A DNA stretch of 64,000 nucleotides from Collimonas humicola (lineage in GTDB: Bacteria > Pseudomonadota > Gammaproteobacteria > Burkholderiales > Burkholderiaceae_D). The notes under the pieces were generated by a model. The model was not told the DNA's origin and did not search any database. It saw nothing but the letters and a program-made list of their open reading frames with translations. Location of the stretch: contig NZ_JAGQEE010000006.1 of assembly GCF_018304945.1 (NCBI RefSeq), positions 124,001 to 188,000 on the forward strand. The letters run 5' to 3'. Positions within the stretch are counted from its first letter, which is position 1. Each line of letters opens with the position of its first letter. Positions 17,813-26,677 of this stretch are shown piece by piece. The translations under genes and the position numbers were made by a program.

Positions 17813-18865
17813 TTAGTTCCCTTGGGAAATTGAGCCTGTTTCCTGAGGCGCCTTTCCCTTTCCGCCGAAACTTGCCGAGTCTTCTCGCATATATAGATTG
17901 CGGCAAGCCATCAGGCATTGTTCAACCTGTGCTGCAATCGCCTTAGGAATCAGCTCCGGCTGCAGCAACGCCTGCTGTATCCAGCTGGCCGTGCTGAGCG
18001 CGTCGCGTTGTGCGGGGAGAGCCGGGATTTCGTTTGCGATTTCCTGCTTTTCGATCAGCGTGGTCTGCGTGGCAGCATGAAACCAGTCGATTTTTTGCGC
18101 TTTCCTGGCGTTCGCTACCGTTTCGCCCTCCGTGCCGCGCATCAAAAACACGTCTCCCCGCTCAGCCGCCGCGGTAGTCATGAAGTATGAGGTAAGCATG
18201 GTCAAGTATTCCGGATGGGTATACGAACTGAGGCGCAGGGCGGGAACCACAAACGGCTGAATGATCTTGACCAGGGTATGGGTCGAGTTGCGGACTCCCA
18301 GAACCCTGCGCATGGCCAACAGGCGCGCCATCTTTGGCGCCAGCGCGTCGATAGTCATGAAGGCTGGCAAGCGTTGCGCAAAACACGCTTGCACCTGGCC
18401 GATGCTGCTGCAAAGCGGCTGGCCCAGCGCCTGGAAAATTTCTGCGCTGGTGACGCGCCCCGGATCGGTCCGCACGCCATGTATCAACACCGGCACGCCT
18501 TCCCGCGCCAGCAGCAGCGCCAGCAAAGGCGTCAGGTTGGCCATATGGCGGGCGCCGTTGTAGCTCGGGATGACCACAGGCGCGTAACGTCGCGCCACGC
18601 CTGGCAGTTGGGGCAGTGCTATCCGCGTAAACGAGGCTTCGGCCGCCTCCAGGAAGCCGGCGATTTCCTCTACCGATTCCCCTTTGATGCGCATCGCCAG
18701 CAGGATCCCGCCCAGCTCCAGATCGGAGACCCGGCCGTCCAGCATGGCCGCATACAGGTCATGCGCGTCGTGGCGCGCCAGGCTGCGCGCGCCATCCTTG
18801 CCGCGCCCGATTTCCTTGATGAAGCGGGCGGCGGCGAACGGTTCGGCTGTGGGAATATTTGTCAT
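17813..18865 (-). CDS. ybiB: YbiB-type DNA-binding protein (TrpD2 fold)
   Basis: A 350-residue homologue of YbiB/TrpD2, related in fold to anthranilate phosphoribosyltransferase (TrpD) but reported to bind nucleic acid rather than make tryptophan. Visible family features are 'FIKEIGRGKDGARSLARHDAHDLYAAMLDGRVSDLELGGILLAMRIKGES' and 'LIHGVRTDPGRVTSAEIFQALG'. The reading frame is open 45 codons further upstream, but ATG 18865 aligns with the usual MTN... N terminus. No strong ribosome site is seen. It is divergent from the ECF sigma gene. Confidence 0.88.
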   Translation of the reverse strand: MTNIPTAEPFAAARFIKEIGRGKDGARSLARHDAHDLYAAMLDGRVSDLELGGILLAMRIKGESVEEIAGFLEAAEASFTRIALPQLPGVARRYAPVVIPSYNGARHMANLTPLLALLLAREGVPVLIHGVRTDPGRVTSAEIFQALGQPLCSSIGQVQACFAQRLPAFMTIDALAPKMARLLAMRRVLGVRNSTHTLVKIIQPFVVPALRLSSYTHPEYLTMLTSYFMTTAAAERGDVFLMRGTEGETVANARKAQKIDWFHAATQTTLIEKQEIANEIPALPAQRDALSTASWIQQALLQPELIPKAIAAQVEQCLMACRNLYMREDSASFGGKGKAPQETGSISQGN

Positions 18866-19046
18866 GGATGGTAAGGCAATGTGATTGGTCGTGTTTGAGC
18901 AGAGCGAGGATATTGCTAAGGATTTTACTTTACCCACCGGAATAGAGGTCCATCGGGTAGAATCGTCGCTCAAAACGGTTCTTTGTCTCTGGCCGCGCAT
19001 CCTGTGCGCTGCTCTTGTGCAGTATCTATCTCTTATCCGGGTTTAT

Positions 19047-19613
19047 ATGGCATTCGATCCTCGCCAGCTTGAAATATTGCGGCCACAGCTGGTGCGCTTT
19101 GCGGCGCTGCAGTTGCGCAACGACGCCCTGGCCGAAGATGCCGTGTCGGAAACGATGCTGGCGGTGTTGGAGCATCCCGATCGTTTCCAGGAACAGTCTT
19201 CGTTCAAGACCTACGTCATCGGCATCCTCAAGCACAAGCTGCTGGACCAGCTACGGCGCGGCAAGCGCGAGGTGCAGTTGAGCAGCGACGAAGACGGCGA
19301 CCGCAGCGACGCCGACATGATGGATGCTCTGTTCACGCCCGCCGGGCATGCGCTGGAGGCCGCGCCTAGCTGGGGCAACCCGGACGAGACTCTGGAGCGC
19401 AAGGAGTTTTTCGATATCTTGCAGTTATGCATAGACAAGCTGCCCGCCAAGACCGGACGCATTTTCATGATGCGGGAATGGCTGGAACTGGATACCGATG
19501 CGATATGCAAGGAACTCGACATCACCGCCGCAAATGCGTGGGTGCTGTTGCATCGGGCGCGCACCCGGCTCAAGGAGTGCCTGCAGCTGACGTGGTTCGG
19601 CGTCCAGGCTTGA
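19047..19613 (+). CDS. ECF-type sigma-70 family RNA polymerase sigma factor
   Basis: A 188-residue protein with an ECF layout: sigma2 at about 10-80 ('LRPQLVRFAALQLRNDALAEDAVSETMLAVLEHPDRF' and 'FKTYVIGILKHKLLDQLRR', the core- and -10-binding helices), a variable acidic linker, and sigma4 at about 125-180 ('LPAKTGRIFMMREWLELDTDAICKELDITAANAWVLLHRARTRLKECL'). The frame is open upstream to 18885, but ATG 19047 gives the family-sized protein. A tiny zinc-finger gene follows 114 bp downstream and is the likely cognate anti-sigma factor. The controlled regulon is unknown. Confidence 0.92.
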   Translation: MAFDPRQLEILRPQLVRFAALQLRNDALAEDAVSETMLAVLEHPDRFQEQSSFKTYVIGILKHKLLDQLRRGKREVQLSSDEDGDRSDADMMDALFTPAGHALEAAPSWGNPDETLERKEFFDILQLCIDKLPAKTGRIFMMREWLELDTDAICKELDITAANAWVLLHRARTRLKECLQLTWFGVQA

Positions 19614-19727
19614 TGCGCGGGCTTCTTGCAAGATCCAAGGGAGCACCCATATTAATTGTAAGCATTTGCCGCATGGCGCGACCAATCAATCTCGACGCGG
19701 TGCTTGCCCAGCCTTTTATTTCCTTTT

Positions 19728-19919
19728 ATGCCCTATAAACGCCTGATTCCTCATTGCAAAGATACCCAGCAACTCTTGTCGCAGGCGCAGGATAGCAAGC
19801 TGTCGCTGTTAACCAGGGCGCGGGTGCGCATTCATTTGTGGACCTGTACCGCCTGCACACGGTTTTCGCAGCAGCTTGCATTCATACGGCAGGCGATGCA
19901 GCGGCTTGGCAAGGATTAA
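19728..19919 (+). CDS. Small zf-HC2 zinc-finger protein, putative anti-sigma factor
   Basis: A 63-residue soluble basic protein. The segment HLWTCTAC fits the HxxxCxxC core of ZAS anti-sigma factors, and a further His-Cys pair lies near the N terminus ('LIPHCKD'). No membrane segment or sensor domain is present, so it is only the zinc-binding sigma-docking part. It follows the ECF sigma gene, which is the usual place for its inhibitor. Thiol or metal sensing through the His/Cys cluster, as in RsrA, is inference. ATG 19728 is chosen over ATG 19704, which only adds hydrophobic residues without family match. Confidence 0.75.
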   Translation: MPYKRLIPHCKDTQQLLSQAQDSKLSLLTRARVRIHLWTCTACTRFSQQLAFIRQAMQRLGKD

Positions 19920-19988
19920 TCGCGCCGGTGTAGAGTGGCGGCGCCGCTTTCCTTTACAATGCGGCATTGCATATGAATTGTCCCATCC

Positions 19989-21014
19989 ATGATTGTTCTC
20001 GGCGTTGAATCCTCCTGTGACGAAACCGGTCTTGCGCTTTATGACACAAAGCGCGGCTTGCTGGCGCACGCCTTGTACTCGCAGGTCGCGATGCATGAAC
20101 AGTATGGCGGCGTAGTGCCGGAACTGGCGTCGCGCGACCATATCCGGCGCGCTATCCCGCTGTTGCAGCAGGTGCTTGCCGAAAGCGGCATCGAACGCCA
20201 GGAGATCGACGCCATTGCCTATACTCAGGGTCCCGGCCTGGCAGGTGCGCTGCTGGTAGGCGCATCGATTGCCTGCGGTCTTGGCATGGCGCTGGACAAG
20301 CCGATGCTGGGCGTACACCATCTGGAAGGTCATCTGCTGTCGCCGCTATTGGCCAGCGAGCCGCCGACCTTTCCCTTTGTGGCTTTGCTGGTGTCGGGCG
20401 GCCACACCCAGTTGATGCGCGTCGACGGCGTCGGGCAATACAGCTTGTTGGGTGAAACGCTGGATGACGCCGCCGGCGAAGCATTCGACAAGTCGGCTAA
20501 GCTGCTTGGCCTCGGCTATCCGGGCGGCCCGGCGATTTCACGCCTGGCCGAGTTCGGCGATTCGTCGGCTTATCAGTTGCCGCGGCCGATGCTGCATTCG
20601 AAAAACCTGGATTTTAGTTTCTCCGGCCTCAAGACCGCAGTGCTCACGCTGGTCAAGAATCGTCCCGCGAATATTTGCGAGCAAGACAAAGCTAACATCG
20701 CGCGCGCCTTTGTCGATGCGCTGGTAGAAGTGCTGCTGGCGAAATGCCTGGCCGCATTGAAGCAGACCGGCCTCAAGCGCCTGGTGATCGCAGGCGGCGT
20801 GGGCGCTAACCAGCAATTGCGCAGCGCGCTCGATGCCGCGGCTGCCAAGCGGCGCTTTCGCGTGTACTACCCGGAACTGGAGTTTTGCACCGATAACGGC
20901 GCGATGATCGCCTTTGCCGGCGCCATGCGTTTGCAAATCAATCCGGAAGCGGCGCAGCGCAACTATGCCTTCAATGTGCGGCCGCGCTGGCCGTTGAACG
21001 AACTTGGCATCTGA
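19989..21014 (+). CDS. tsaD: tRNA N6-adenosine threonylcarbamoyltransferase subunit TsaD
   Basis: A 341-residue Kae1/TsaD family protein that transfers threonylcarbamoyl to A37 of ANN-decoding tRNAs together with TsaB, TsaE and TsaC. The metal-binding His pair is His111 and His115 in 'GVHHLEGH'. Other signatures are '[14 protein letters not shown]', '[15 protein letters not shown]', '[10 protein letters not shown]' and '[13 protein letters not shown]'. Length matches the family. Other tsa genes are not in the window. Confidence 0.98.
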   Translation: MIVLGVESSCDETGLALYDTKRGLLAHALYSQVAMHEQYGGVVPELASRDHIRRAIPLLQQVLAESGIERQEIDAIAYTQGPGLAGALLVGASIACGLGMALDKPMLGVHHLEGHLLSPLLASEPPTFPFVALLVSGGHTQLMRVDGVGQYSLLGETLDDAAGEAFDKSAKLLGLGYPGGPAISRLAEFGDSSAYQLPRPMLHSKNLDFSFSGLKTAVLTLVKNRPANICEQDKANIARAFVDALVEVLLAKCLAALKQTGLKRLVIAGGVGANQQLRSALDAAAAKRRFRVYYPELEFCTDNGAMIAFAGAMRLQINPEAAQRNYAFNVRPRWPLNELGI

Positions 21015-21017
21015 GTA

Positions 21018-21045
21018 TTAGCAAAATCCCGGCTAGGCGTATAAT
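21018..21045 (+). promoter_or_regulatory. Promoter of the RhlE-type helicase, with a long leader
   Basis: TTAGCA (21018-21023) and consensus TATAAT (21040-21045) are 16 bp apart, just after tsaD. Transcription from about 21052 would give an untranslated leader of some 215 nt before ATG 21267, containing a small hairpin (GGCTCA with TGAGCT around 21133-21150). Long leaders on DEAD-box helicase genes often serve temperature or auto-regulation; here that is inference. Confidence 0.6.
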
Positions 21046-21266
21046 GCGCGACTGTGGTACAAAACGCGCCGGGTAGATGCTTAAATGACAACTTGGTTTG
21101 CGGCGCTGCTGAAGGCGCTTCCACAATCATTTGGCTCACCTTAATGAGCTGACACGAAATTCACGAATTCAATTGAAAGCATTAGTGCCTTTTTACGAAC
21201 ACAGGACCCAATCGGCCCCTGGATTCGTTGTTTGAGTGCAACTTGCACCGGAGGCCGCCAACTACC

Positions 21267-22781
21267 ATGTCAGACACACAGTCCGAGATTCAAGCTGAAA
21301 CAGCAGTGCCAACCACACCCTCCGTCCGTTTCGCCGACTTCGGGCTGTCTCCAGATATCCTGCGCGCGCTGAGCGATCAAGGGTATGTGCATCCGACGCC
21401 GATCCAGGCCGAAGCCATCCCTATCGTGCTGCAAGGACGCGACGTCATGGGTGCGGCGCAAACAGGAACCGGCAAGACCGCCGGTTTTTCCCTGCCGATC
21501 ATCCAGTTGCTGCTGGCGCACGCCAACACCAGCGCCTCGCCGGCGCGGCATCCGGTACGAGCGTTGATCCTGACGCCGACGCGCGAACTGGCCGATCAGG
21601 TGGCGGACAACGTCAAGGCCTATTGCCGCCATACTTCCTTGCGCTCGACGGTGGTGTTCGGCGGCGTCGACATCGGGCCGCAAACCGCGGCCCTGCGTTC
21701 CGGCATCGAGATCGTGATTGCCACTCCTGGCCGCTTGCTGGATCACGTCCAGCAAAAGACGTTGAACCTGTCGCAGACGCAGATCCTGGTGATGGATGAA
21801 GCCGACCGCATGCTCGACATGGGCTTCCTGCCGGATTTGCAGCGCATCATCAACCTGTTGCCGAAAGAGCGCCAGAACCTGATGTTCTCGGCGACCTTCT
21901 CCGGTGAAATCAAGAAGCTGGCAGCGACTTTCCTCAAAAATCCGGTCACCATCGAAGTCGCGCGCAGCAATGCCACCGCCGACAACGTCACGCAAACCAT
22001 GTACCGGGTTGAAGATCAGACCAAGGCCGAGGCGGTCTCGTTCATCATCCGTGAACGCAAGCTGAAGCAGGTGATCGTTTTTTCCAACACCAAGATCGGC
22101 GCCTCGAAACTGGCGCGTCACCTGGAGAACGAAGGCGTCAAGGCTTCGGCGATCCACGGCGACAAGACCCAGAATGAGCGCATGGCCGCTTTGGAAGCCT
22201 TCAAGCAGGGCGAGATCGAAGTGCTGGTGGCGACCGACGTCGCGGCGCGCGGCCTGGATATCGCCGAACTGCCATGCGTGATCAATTTTGACCTGCCGTA
22301 CAACGCCGAAGACTATGTGCACCGGATTGGCCGTACCGGCCGCGCCGGCGCTTCCGGCGATGCGATTTCCCTGTATGTCGATAAGGACGAGCGCTTGCTG
22401 GTCGATATCGAAAAGATGATCAAGCATAAGTTCGTGCGCGCTGAACTGACCGGGTTTGTCGCCAAGCCGTCGAGCTCTGAGCGCTCGGGCCGTCGTGACG
22501 GCGTTGACGGCAGAGGCGATCGTGCTGGGCGTGCTGAGCGCAGCGAAGGCCGTGGCGACAGCAGCAGTGCTTCCTCCAGCCGCAGCCAGCAGCATACGCG
22601 CAGCGCCTATACCTCGACGCCGACCGGACGCCGGGAAAAAATCGATCCGTGGTTCCTCAAGCCTTACGAGCCGACGCTTTCGGCGGATGTGCAACCGGCC
22701 GCTGCGGCGCCTGTCGGCGGCTCCATCAAATCGCCGAAGGTCAAGCTGGCGGCGCTGCTGGGCGGCGTGCCTAAGCGCTGA
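21267..22781 (+). CDS. rhlE: DEAD-box ATP-dependent RNA helicase, RhlE type
   Basis: About 504 residues with all helicase motifs in order: Q motif ('FADFGLSPDILRAL...PTPIQ'), Walker A AQTGTGKT, PTRELA, TPGR, DEAD at 177-180, SAT, and motif VI HRIGRTGRAG. It unwinds short RNA duplexes, probably in ribosome assembly or RNA decay. The last roughly 90 residues are a low-complexity Arg/Ser/Gly/Asp tail typical of RhlE proteins and likely to bind RNA. ATG 21267 is preferred over an upstream TTG at 21228; GGAGG lies 12 nt before it, rather far. It is convergent with gluQ, with only 5 bp between the stop codons. Confidence 0.95.
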   Translation: MSDTQSEIQAETAVPTTPSVRFADFGLSPDILRALSDQGYVHPTPIQAEAIPIVLQGRDVMGAAQTGTGKTAGFSLPIIQLLLAHANTSASPARHPVRALILTPTRELADQVADNVKAYCRHTSLRSTVVFGGVDIGPQTAALRSGIEIVIATPGRLLDHVQQKTLNLSQTQILVMDEADRMLDMGFLPDLQRIINLLPKERQNLMFSATFSGEIKKLAATFLKNPVTIEVARSNATADNVTQTMYRVEDQTKAEAVSFIIRERKLKQVIVFSNTKIGASKLARHLENEGVKASAIHGDKTQNERMAALEAFKQGEIEVLVATDVAARGLDIAELPCVINFDLPYNAEDYVHRIGRTGRAGASGDAISLYVDKDERLLVDIEKMIKHKFVRAELTGFVAKPSSSERSGRRDGVDGRGDRAGRAERSEGRGDSSSASSSRSQQHTRSAYTSTPTGRREKIDPWFLKPYEPTLSADVQPAAAAPVGGSIKSPKVKLAALLGGVPKR

Positions 22782-22786
22782 TTGCT

Positions 22787-23695
22787 TCAGCCCGGGCGAG
22801 TCGCTTCCAGATTCGCCCACGCCGCGGTGGCCAGGGGCCAGAATGCGGCGATATTCTCCACTTGCCCGATATCCAGTCCGAGGAACCATGCTGCCTTGTT
22901 GAGCGCTTGCAGCGGCTGCGTCATGTCGATCGCCTGCGCGCCATTCTGCTTGGATAGCTTTTCGCCGTCGGCATTGGTGATTACCGGTACGTGCAAGTAT
23001 TGCGGCGTCGCCAGCAGCAGCTGGCGTTGCAGGTAAATCTGGCGGCCGGTCGAATCCAGCAGGTCGGCGCCGCGCACCACGTGGGTCACGCCCTGTTCGG
23101 CATCGTCGACCACCACGGCCAGCTGATAGGCCCAGAAGCCGTCGGCGCGTTTCAATACAAAATCCCCCACTTCGATCGCCAGGTGCTGCTGTACGCGGCC
23201 CAGCCAGCGATCGTCAAAGATGATCAGTTCATCGATATGTCCCGGATCCGGCACCCGCAGGCGATAGGCGCGGGCCGGCTTGCCGACCGGCAGGCCGCCG
23301 CGGCAGGTGCCGGGATAGACGGCCGCGCCGTCGGCGGCGACGCAGATGCGGGAATCGACGATTTCGCGCCGCGTGCAGCCGCAGGGATAGGCCAGCCGTC
23401 CGAGCCGGTCAAATGCCGCTTCATAAGCCGCGCCGCGCCGGCTTTGAAACATGACGTCGCCATCCCAATGCATGCCGAGCGCGTCCAGGTCCGCCATGAT
23501 CGAGTCTGCCGCGCCCGCTGCAGTCCGGGCTTCATCCACGTCTTCCATGCGCAGCAGCCAGCGGCCATGATTGGCCTTGGCATCCAGGTAGCTGGCCATC
23601 GCCGCCACCAGCGAACCCGCATGCAAGGGACCGGTGGGTGACGGAGCGAAGCGGCCGATATAGTTTGCTTGATTAGGCATTGTTGGTCGATTCAT
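22787..23695 (-). CDS. gluQ: Glutamyl-Q tRNA(Asp) synthetase
   Basis: A 302-residue truncated class I synthetase that attaches glutamate to queuosine in tRNA-Asp. It has the HIGH-like '[12 protein letters not shown]' and the KMSKS-like 'GEKLSKQNG'. A zinc site of the YadB type is visible ('[10 protein letters not shown]', then 'YPGTC'). The anticodon-binding domain of true GltX is missing, as expected. The start is either ATG 23695 or ATG 23680, neither with a good ribosome site. The gene overlaps the 3' end of the LysR gene by up to 23 nt, so the two are probably co-transcribed. Confidence 0.95.
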   Translation of the reverse strand: MNRPTMPNQANYIGRFAPSPTGPLHAGSLVAAMASYLDAKANHGRWLLRMEDVDEARTAAGAADSIMADLDALGMHWDGDVMFQSRRGAAYEAAFDRLGRLAYPCGCTRREIVDSRICVAADGAAVYPGTCRGGLPVGKPARAYRLRVPDPGHIDELIIFDDRWLGRVQQHLAIEVGDFVLKRADGFWAYQLAVVVDDAEQGVTHVVRGADLLDSTGRQIYLQRQLLLATPQYLHVPVITNADGEKLSKQNGAQAIDMTQPLQALNKAAWFLGLDIGQVENIAAFWPLATAAWANLEATRPG

Positions 23696-24632
23696 GGTGA
23701 GGTGCCGACGGCGCTGGCGATCCGAGCAAGGCGCGCTGCGTTGCCGGTTCGCTGAGCTGGGCGATGAACCATTTGAGAGATTTTCCCACGGCTGGCGTGC
23801 GCCAGGCGATCTGCGTCTTGTCGCTAGGCTTGGCCTCGGTGGTCTGTTTTTCGATCAGCGCGCCGGAGGCGAAATGGGGGGCCGCCATCCAGCGCGGCAG
23901 ATGGCCGCAGCCGAGACCGCTCAGCTGGGCCTGCAATTTTGCCGGGATGGATGGCACGGTCAGGATATCCTGGCCATTCAGCAAGCCGGAGTTGATGCTG
24001 GGCAGGGTGCGGCCGGTGTCGCCGACGGCGATTGCCCGATATTGCTGCACCAGGCTGGCGGTCAGCGGTTCGGGGGCATTTTCCAGGGGATGTCCCGGCG
24101 CTACCGCAAAGGCCCAGTCGATCGTGCCCAGCTGGCGGGTCTGGAAGCCGCCGCTCATGCGGATGCTGTCGGGGCCGCTGTGAGGAGCTCCTATCACCAG
24201 GTCGGCGCGGTCGAACAACAAAGCTTCCCACACGCCGGACAAGGCCTCGTGCGAAATGCGCAGGCGCGTGCCGGCATTTTCGCGATCGAAGGCATCGATC
24301 AGCGGCAGCAAGCTATCGAAGGGGATGATGCTGTCGAGGACGATGCGCAGTTCGACTTCCCAGCCGGTGGCGGCACGCTTGACGCGCCGTTCAAGTTCTT
24401 GCGCCGCCAGCAGCAGATGGCGGCCTTCGGTCAGCAGTTCGAGTCCGGCAACGGTCAGTTTGGCGCGATGGCCGCGGCGATCGAACAGCAATACGTCCAG
24501 GTCTTCTTCCAGTTTGCGCACGCTGTAGGTCAGCGCCGACGGCACCCGGTCCAGCTCGACAGCGGCGGCGGCAAAGCTGCCTTTGCGATCTATCGTGTCA
24601 AGAATCTGCAAAGCTTCCAGCGTCAGTTTCAT
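23673..24632 (-). CDS. LysR-family transcriptional regulator
   Basis: A 319-residue LysR protein. The winged-helix DNA-binding domain occupies about 4-62 ('[50 protein letters not shown]'), and the effector-binding domain follows from about 90. It is divergent from the WrbA-like flavoprotein gene with a 366-bp gap carrying a palindrome, which makes that gene its most likely target. Similar LysR/flavoprotein pairs often respond to quinones or oxidants, but the ligand here is unknown. Confidence 0.93.
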   Translation of the reverse strand: MKLTLEALQILDTIDRKGSFAAAAVELDRVPSALTYSVRKLEEDLDVLLFDRRGHRAKLTVAGLELLTEGRHLLLAAQELERRVKRAATGWEVELRIVLDSIIPFDSLLPLIDAFDRENAGTRLRISHEALSGVWEALLFDRADLVIGAPHSGPDSIRMSGGFQTRQLGTIDWAFAVAPGHPLENAPEPLTASLVQQYRAIAVGDTGRTLPSINSGLLNGQDILTVPSIPAKLQAQLSGLGCGHLPRWMAAPHFASGALIEKQTTEAKPSDKTQIAWRTPAVGKSLKWFIAQLSEPATQRALLGSPAPSAPHHESTNNA

Positions 24633-24998
24633 TATTGCTTGAAGAGTAAAAATCAGATGACAGTCATGCCGGGCTCATGGCATGCAATTATTGTTAAAAT
24701 TTCATTCAGATAAATTGAATGATATATCGAAATTTTGCCACTGTCCTAAGCTATTTCTTGCGTCTATAGTGCCAAGTAATGCGATGGATAGCTATGCGCT
24801 GTTTCTATAGTGAGATTATTTTTCGCATATATCATGAGCGGGCTTGTATTCCGGCAGGTCATGCTTAACTGACTGCTGATGCTGTCTTTGGTTCGCCGGC
24901 GCCGGAGTTTTTCAGGCACGGCGGCCGCCATCGATTTTCGTTGTTATTTCCCGTTGGTTTGCTTTGTTAACTGAGTTTTACATCAAAAGGGTATTGTC
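24633..24998. other. Divergent regulatory region between LysR and wrbA-like genes
   Basis: About 366 bp without a gene. The half nearest the LysR gene is AT-rich and holds the dyad at 24702-24722. The half nearest the flavoprotein gene is more GC-rich and ends in an AAGGG ribosome site before ATG 24999. Both divergent promoters must lie here. Confidence 0.6.
24702..24722. promoter_or_regulatory. Candidate LysR operator (7-bp perfect dyad)
   Basis: TCATTCA (24702-24708) and TGAATGA (24716-24722) form a perfect inverted repeat with a 7-nt AT-rich centre. A T-N11-A match, the loose LysR consensus, falls within it. It starts 70 bp upstream of the LysR start codon, a normal place for autoregulation and divergent activation. 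Confidence 0.5.
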
Positions 24999-25574
24999 AT
25001 GACCAAAGTTGCAATCGTTTACCACTCAGGCTACGGCCATACCAAAAACCAGGCTGAGGCAGTACACGCCGGCGTATTGCGTGCGCAGGGCGCGACGCCT
25101 GAGCTGATCGCCATCGATGCTGAAGGCAACCTGAGCGACGCCGCCTGGGCCTCGCTGGAAGCCGCTGACGCCATCATCTTTGGCACGCCGACCTACATGG
25201 GCATGGCGTCCTGGCAATTCAAGAAATTTGCCGATACCTCGTCGAAGCAATGGTTCGGCCAGAAATGGAAGGACAAGGTTGCTGCCGGCTTCACCAATTC
25301 GGCAACCATGAATGGCGACAAGGGCAGCACCATGAGCTACCTGATCACCTTCGCGATGCAGCACAGCATGGTGTGGGTCGGCACTGGCCTGATGCCTGCC
25401 AACAGCAAGGCGGCGCAACGCAATGATGTCAATTTCGTAGGGGGCTTCTCCGGCGCGCTGGCGCAAAGCCCATCCGACTCGTCGCCGCAGGAAGGTCCGG
25501 CGGCAGGCGATCTGGAAACCGCCAGCCAGTTCGGCCAGCGTGTTGCCGAGACGGCGCAGAAGTTCAAGAAGTAA
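24999..25574 (+). CDS. WrbA-like flavodoxin-fold NAD(P)H:quinone oxidoreductase
   Basis: A 191-residue flavodoxin-fold protein. The N-terminal 'VAIVYHSGYGHTKNQAEAVHAG' is the FMN phosphate loop. 'GTPTYMGMASWQFKKFAD' and 'GAGFTNS'-like 'AAGFTNSATMNGDKGSTM' match the WrbA/NQO family. Two-electron quinone reduction protecting against redox cycling is the known family role. The start has AAGGG upstream. The divergent LysR gene is its probable regulator, and a strong terminator follows. Confidence 0.88.
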   Translation: MTKVAIVYHSGYGHTKNQAEAVHAGVLRAQGATPELIAIDAEGNLSDAAWASLEAADAIIFGTPTYMGMASWQFKKFADTSSKQWFGQKWKDKVAAGFTNSATMNGDKGSTMSYLITFAMQHSMVWVGTGLMPANSKAAQRNDVNFVGGFSGALAQSPSDSSPQEGPAAGDLETASQFGQRVAETAQKFKK

Positions 25575-25623
25575 TTAACCTGAAAGGGAGGGGGCTAAAG
25601 CAACCCCTCGCATTCAGAAAACG

Positions 25624-25653
25624 AAAAGCCCGCTTGTCTGCAAGCGGGCTTTT
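25624..25653. terminator. Bidirectional intrinsic terminator
   Basis: A 13-bp perfect stem (AAAAGCCCGCTTG with CAAGCGGGCTTTT) with the 4-nt loop TCTG. The A-run on one side and T-run on the other let it work for both the wrbA-like gene (plus) and trhO (minus). Confidence 0.93.
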
Positions 25654-25677
25654 TCATGGGGGCGCGACTGCCGGGGC

Positions 25678-26571
25678 TTAATGCGCAGCGCTGATTTCCG
25701 ACGGGGCTGCAGCGGCTTCGGATGGAGGCGCCTCAGGCAGGCAATGCGGGCAGGATTTGCCGGCAACATAATGCGGCGACAGTTGCTGGCGCGGCGTCAC
25801 CACGGCGCGGCAGGCATAGCATTGCACCGTTGCGGTTTCCTGCAGTTGCGGATTGAGCGCGGTGCGATAGTCGAAGACGAAGCAATCGCCGTCGTAATGG
25901 GCGCCGCCGCATTCCTCGAAATACTTGAGAATGCCGCCTTCCAGCTGATACACGCTGTCGTAGCCGATATCCTGCATGTGAATCGCTGCTTTTTCGCAAC
26001 GGATGCCGCCGGTGCAGAAGGTGACGACGGTCTTGCCGGCCAGTTCGTCCTTGTGCTCGGCGACCACCGCCGGAAATTCGCTGAATTTTTCGATGCGGTA
26101 GTCAATGGTGTTTTCAAACGTGCCGACATCGACCTCAAAGGCATTGCGGGTATCCATCATGACGACCGGCCTGCCATTGTCGTCGACACCCTGGTCCAGC
26201 CAGCGTTTCAGCGTCTGCGCCTGCACCGCAGGCGCGCGGCCCAGTTCCGGCTTGATCAGCGGATGCTTCATGGTGATGATTTCCGCTTTCAGCTTGACCA
26301 GCATGCGCGTGAACGGCTGCTTTTCCGAGTAGCTTTCCTTGACTTCGATATCCGCAAAGCGCTCGTCGGCACGCAGCCACGCCAGAAACTGGTCGATTTG
26401 CTCACGCTGGCCGGCCAGGAACAGGTTGATTCCTTCCGGAGTAAGCAAGATCGTGCCTTTTAGTTGCAATTGCTTACAAATTGCAAGAAATTCAGGGCGT
26501 TTCTGCTCTGTGTCTATGAAAGTGACGAATTTATAGGCCGCAATATTGACAAAAGAGTGACTGGACTGCAT
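25678..26571 (-). CDS. trhO: tRNA uridine(34) hydroxylase TrhO (rhodanese family)
   Basis: A 297-residue YceA/TrhO protein, which hydroxylates U34 of certain tRNAs using oxygen. An N-terminal ferredoxin-like domain is followed by a rhodanese domain with the conserved '[15 protein letters not shown]' (active-site Cys186). A C-terminal zinc-knuckle-like segment carries 'CYAC' and 'CPHC'. The frame is open to 26679, but ATG 26571 gives the family N terminus, and a good promoter sits just upstream of it. It is divergent from dnaE. Confidence 0.95.
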   Translation of the reverse strand: MQSSHSFVNIAAYKFVTFIDTEQKRPEFLAICKQLQLKGTILLTPEGINLFLAGQREQIDQFLAWLRADERFADIEVKESYSEKQPFTRMLVKLKAEIITMKHPLIKPELGRAPAVQAQTLKRWLDQGVDDNGRPVVMMDTRNAFEVDVGTFENTIDYRIEKFSEFPAVVAEHKDELAGKTVVTFCTGGIRCEKAAIHMQDIGYDSVYQLEGGILKYFEECGGAHYDGDCFVFDYRTALNPQLQETATVQCYACRAVVTPRQQLSPHYVAGKSCPHCLPEAPPSEAAAAPSEISAAH

Positions 26572-26605
26572 GGGAAATTTCTCGGTAAGTCGTTGATTTA
26601 TCAGT

Positions 26606-26635
26606 ATTATAAACGGCGGCCATGGGTTTGCCCAA
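26606..26635 (-). promoter_or_regulatory. Promoter of trhO
   Basis: On the minus strand TTGGGC (26635-26630) and TATAAT (26611-26606) are 18 bp apart, 35 bp before the trhO start codon. This also argues against starting trhO further upstream. Confidence 0.65.
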
Positions 26636-26677
26636 TTTTGCTCAAAGTCTGTCAGGCCTCGGGGTAAAATACCGCCC

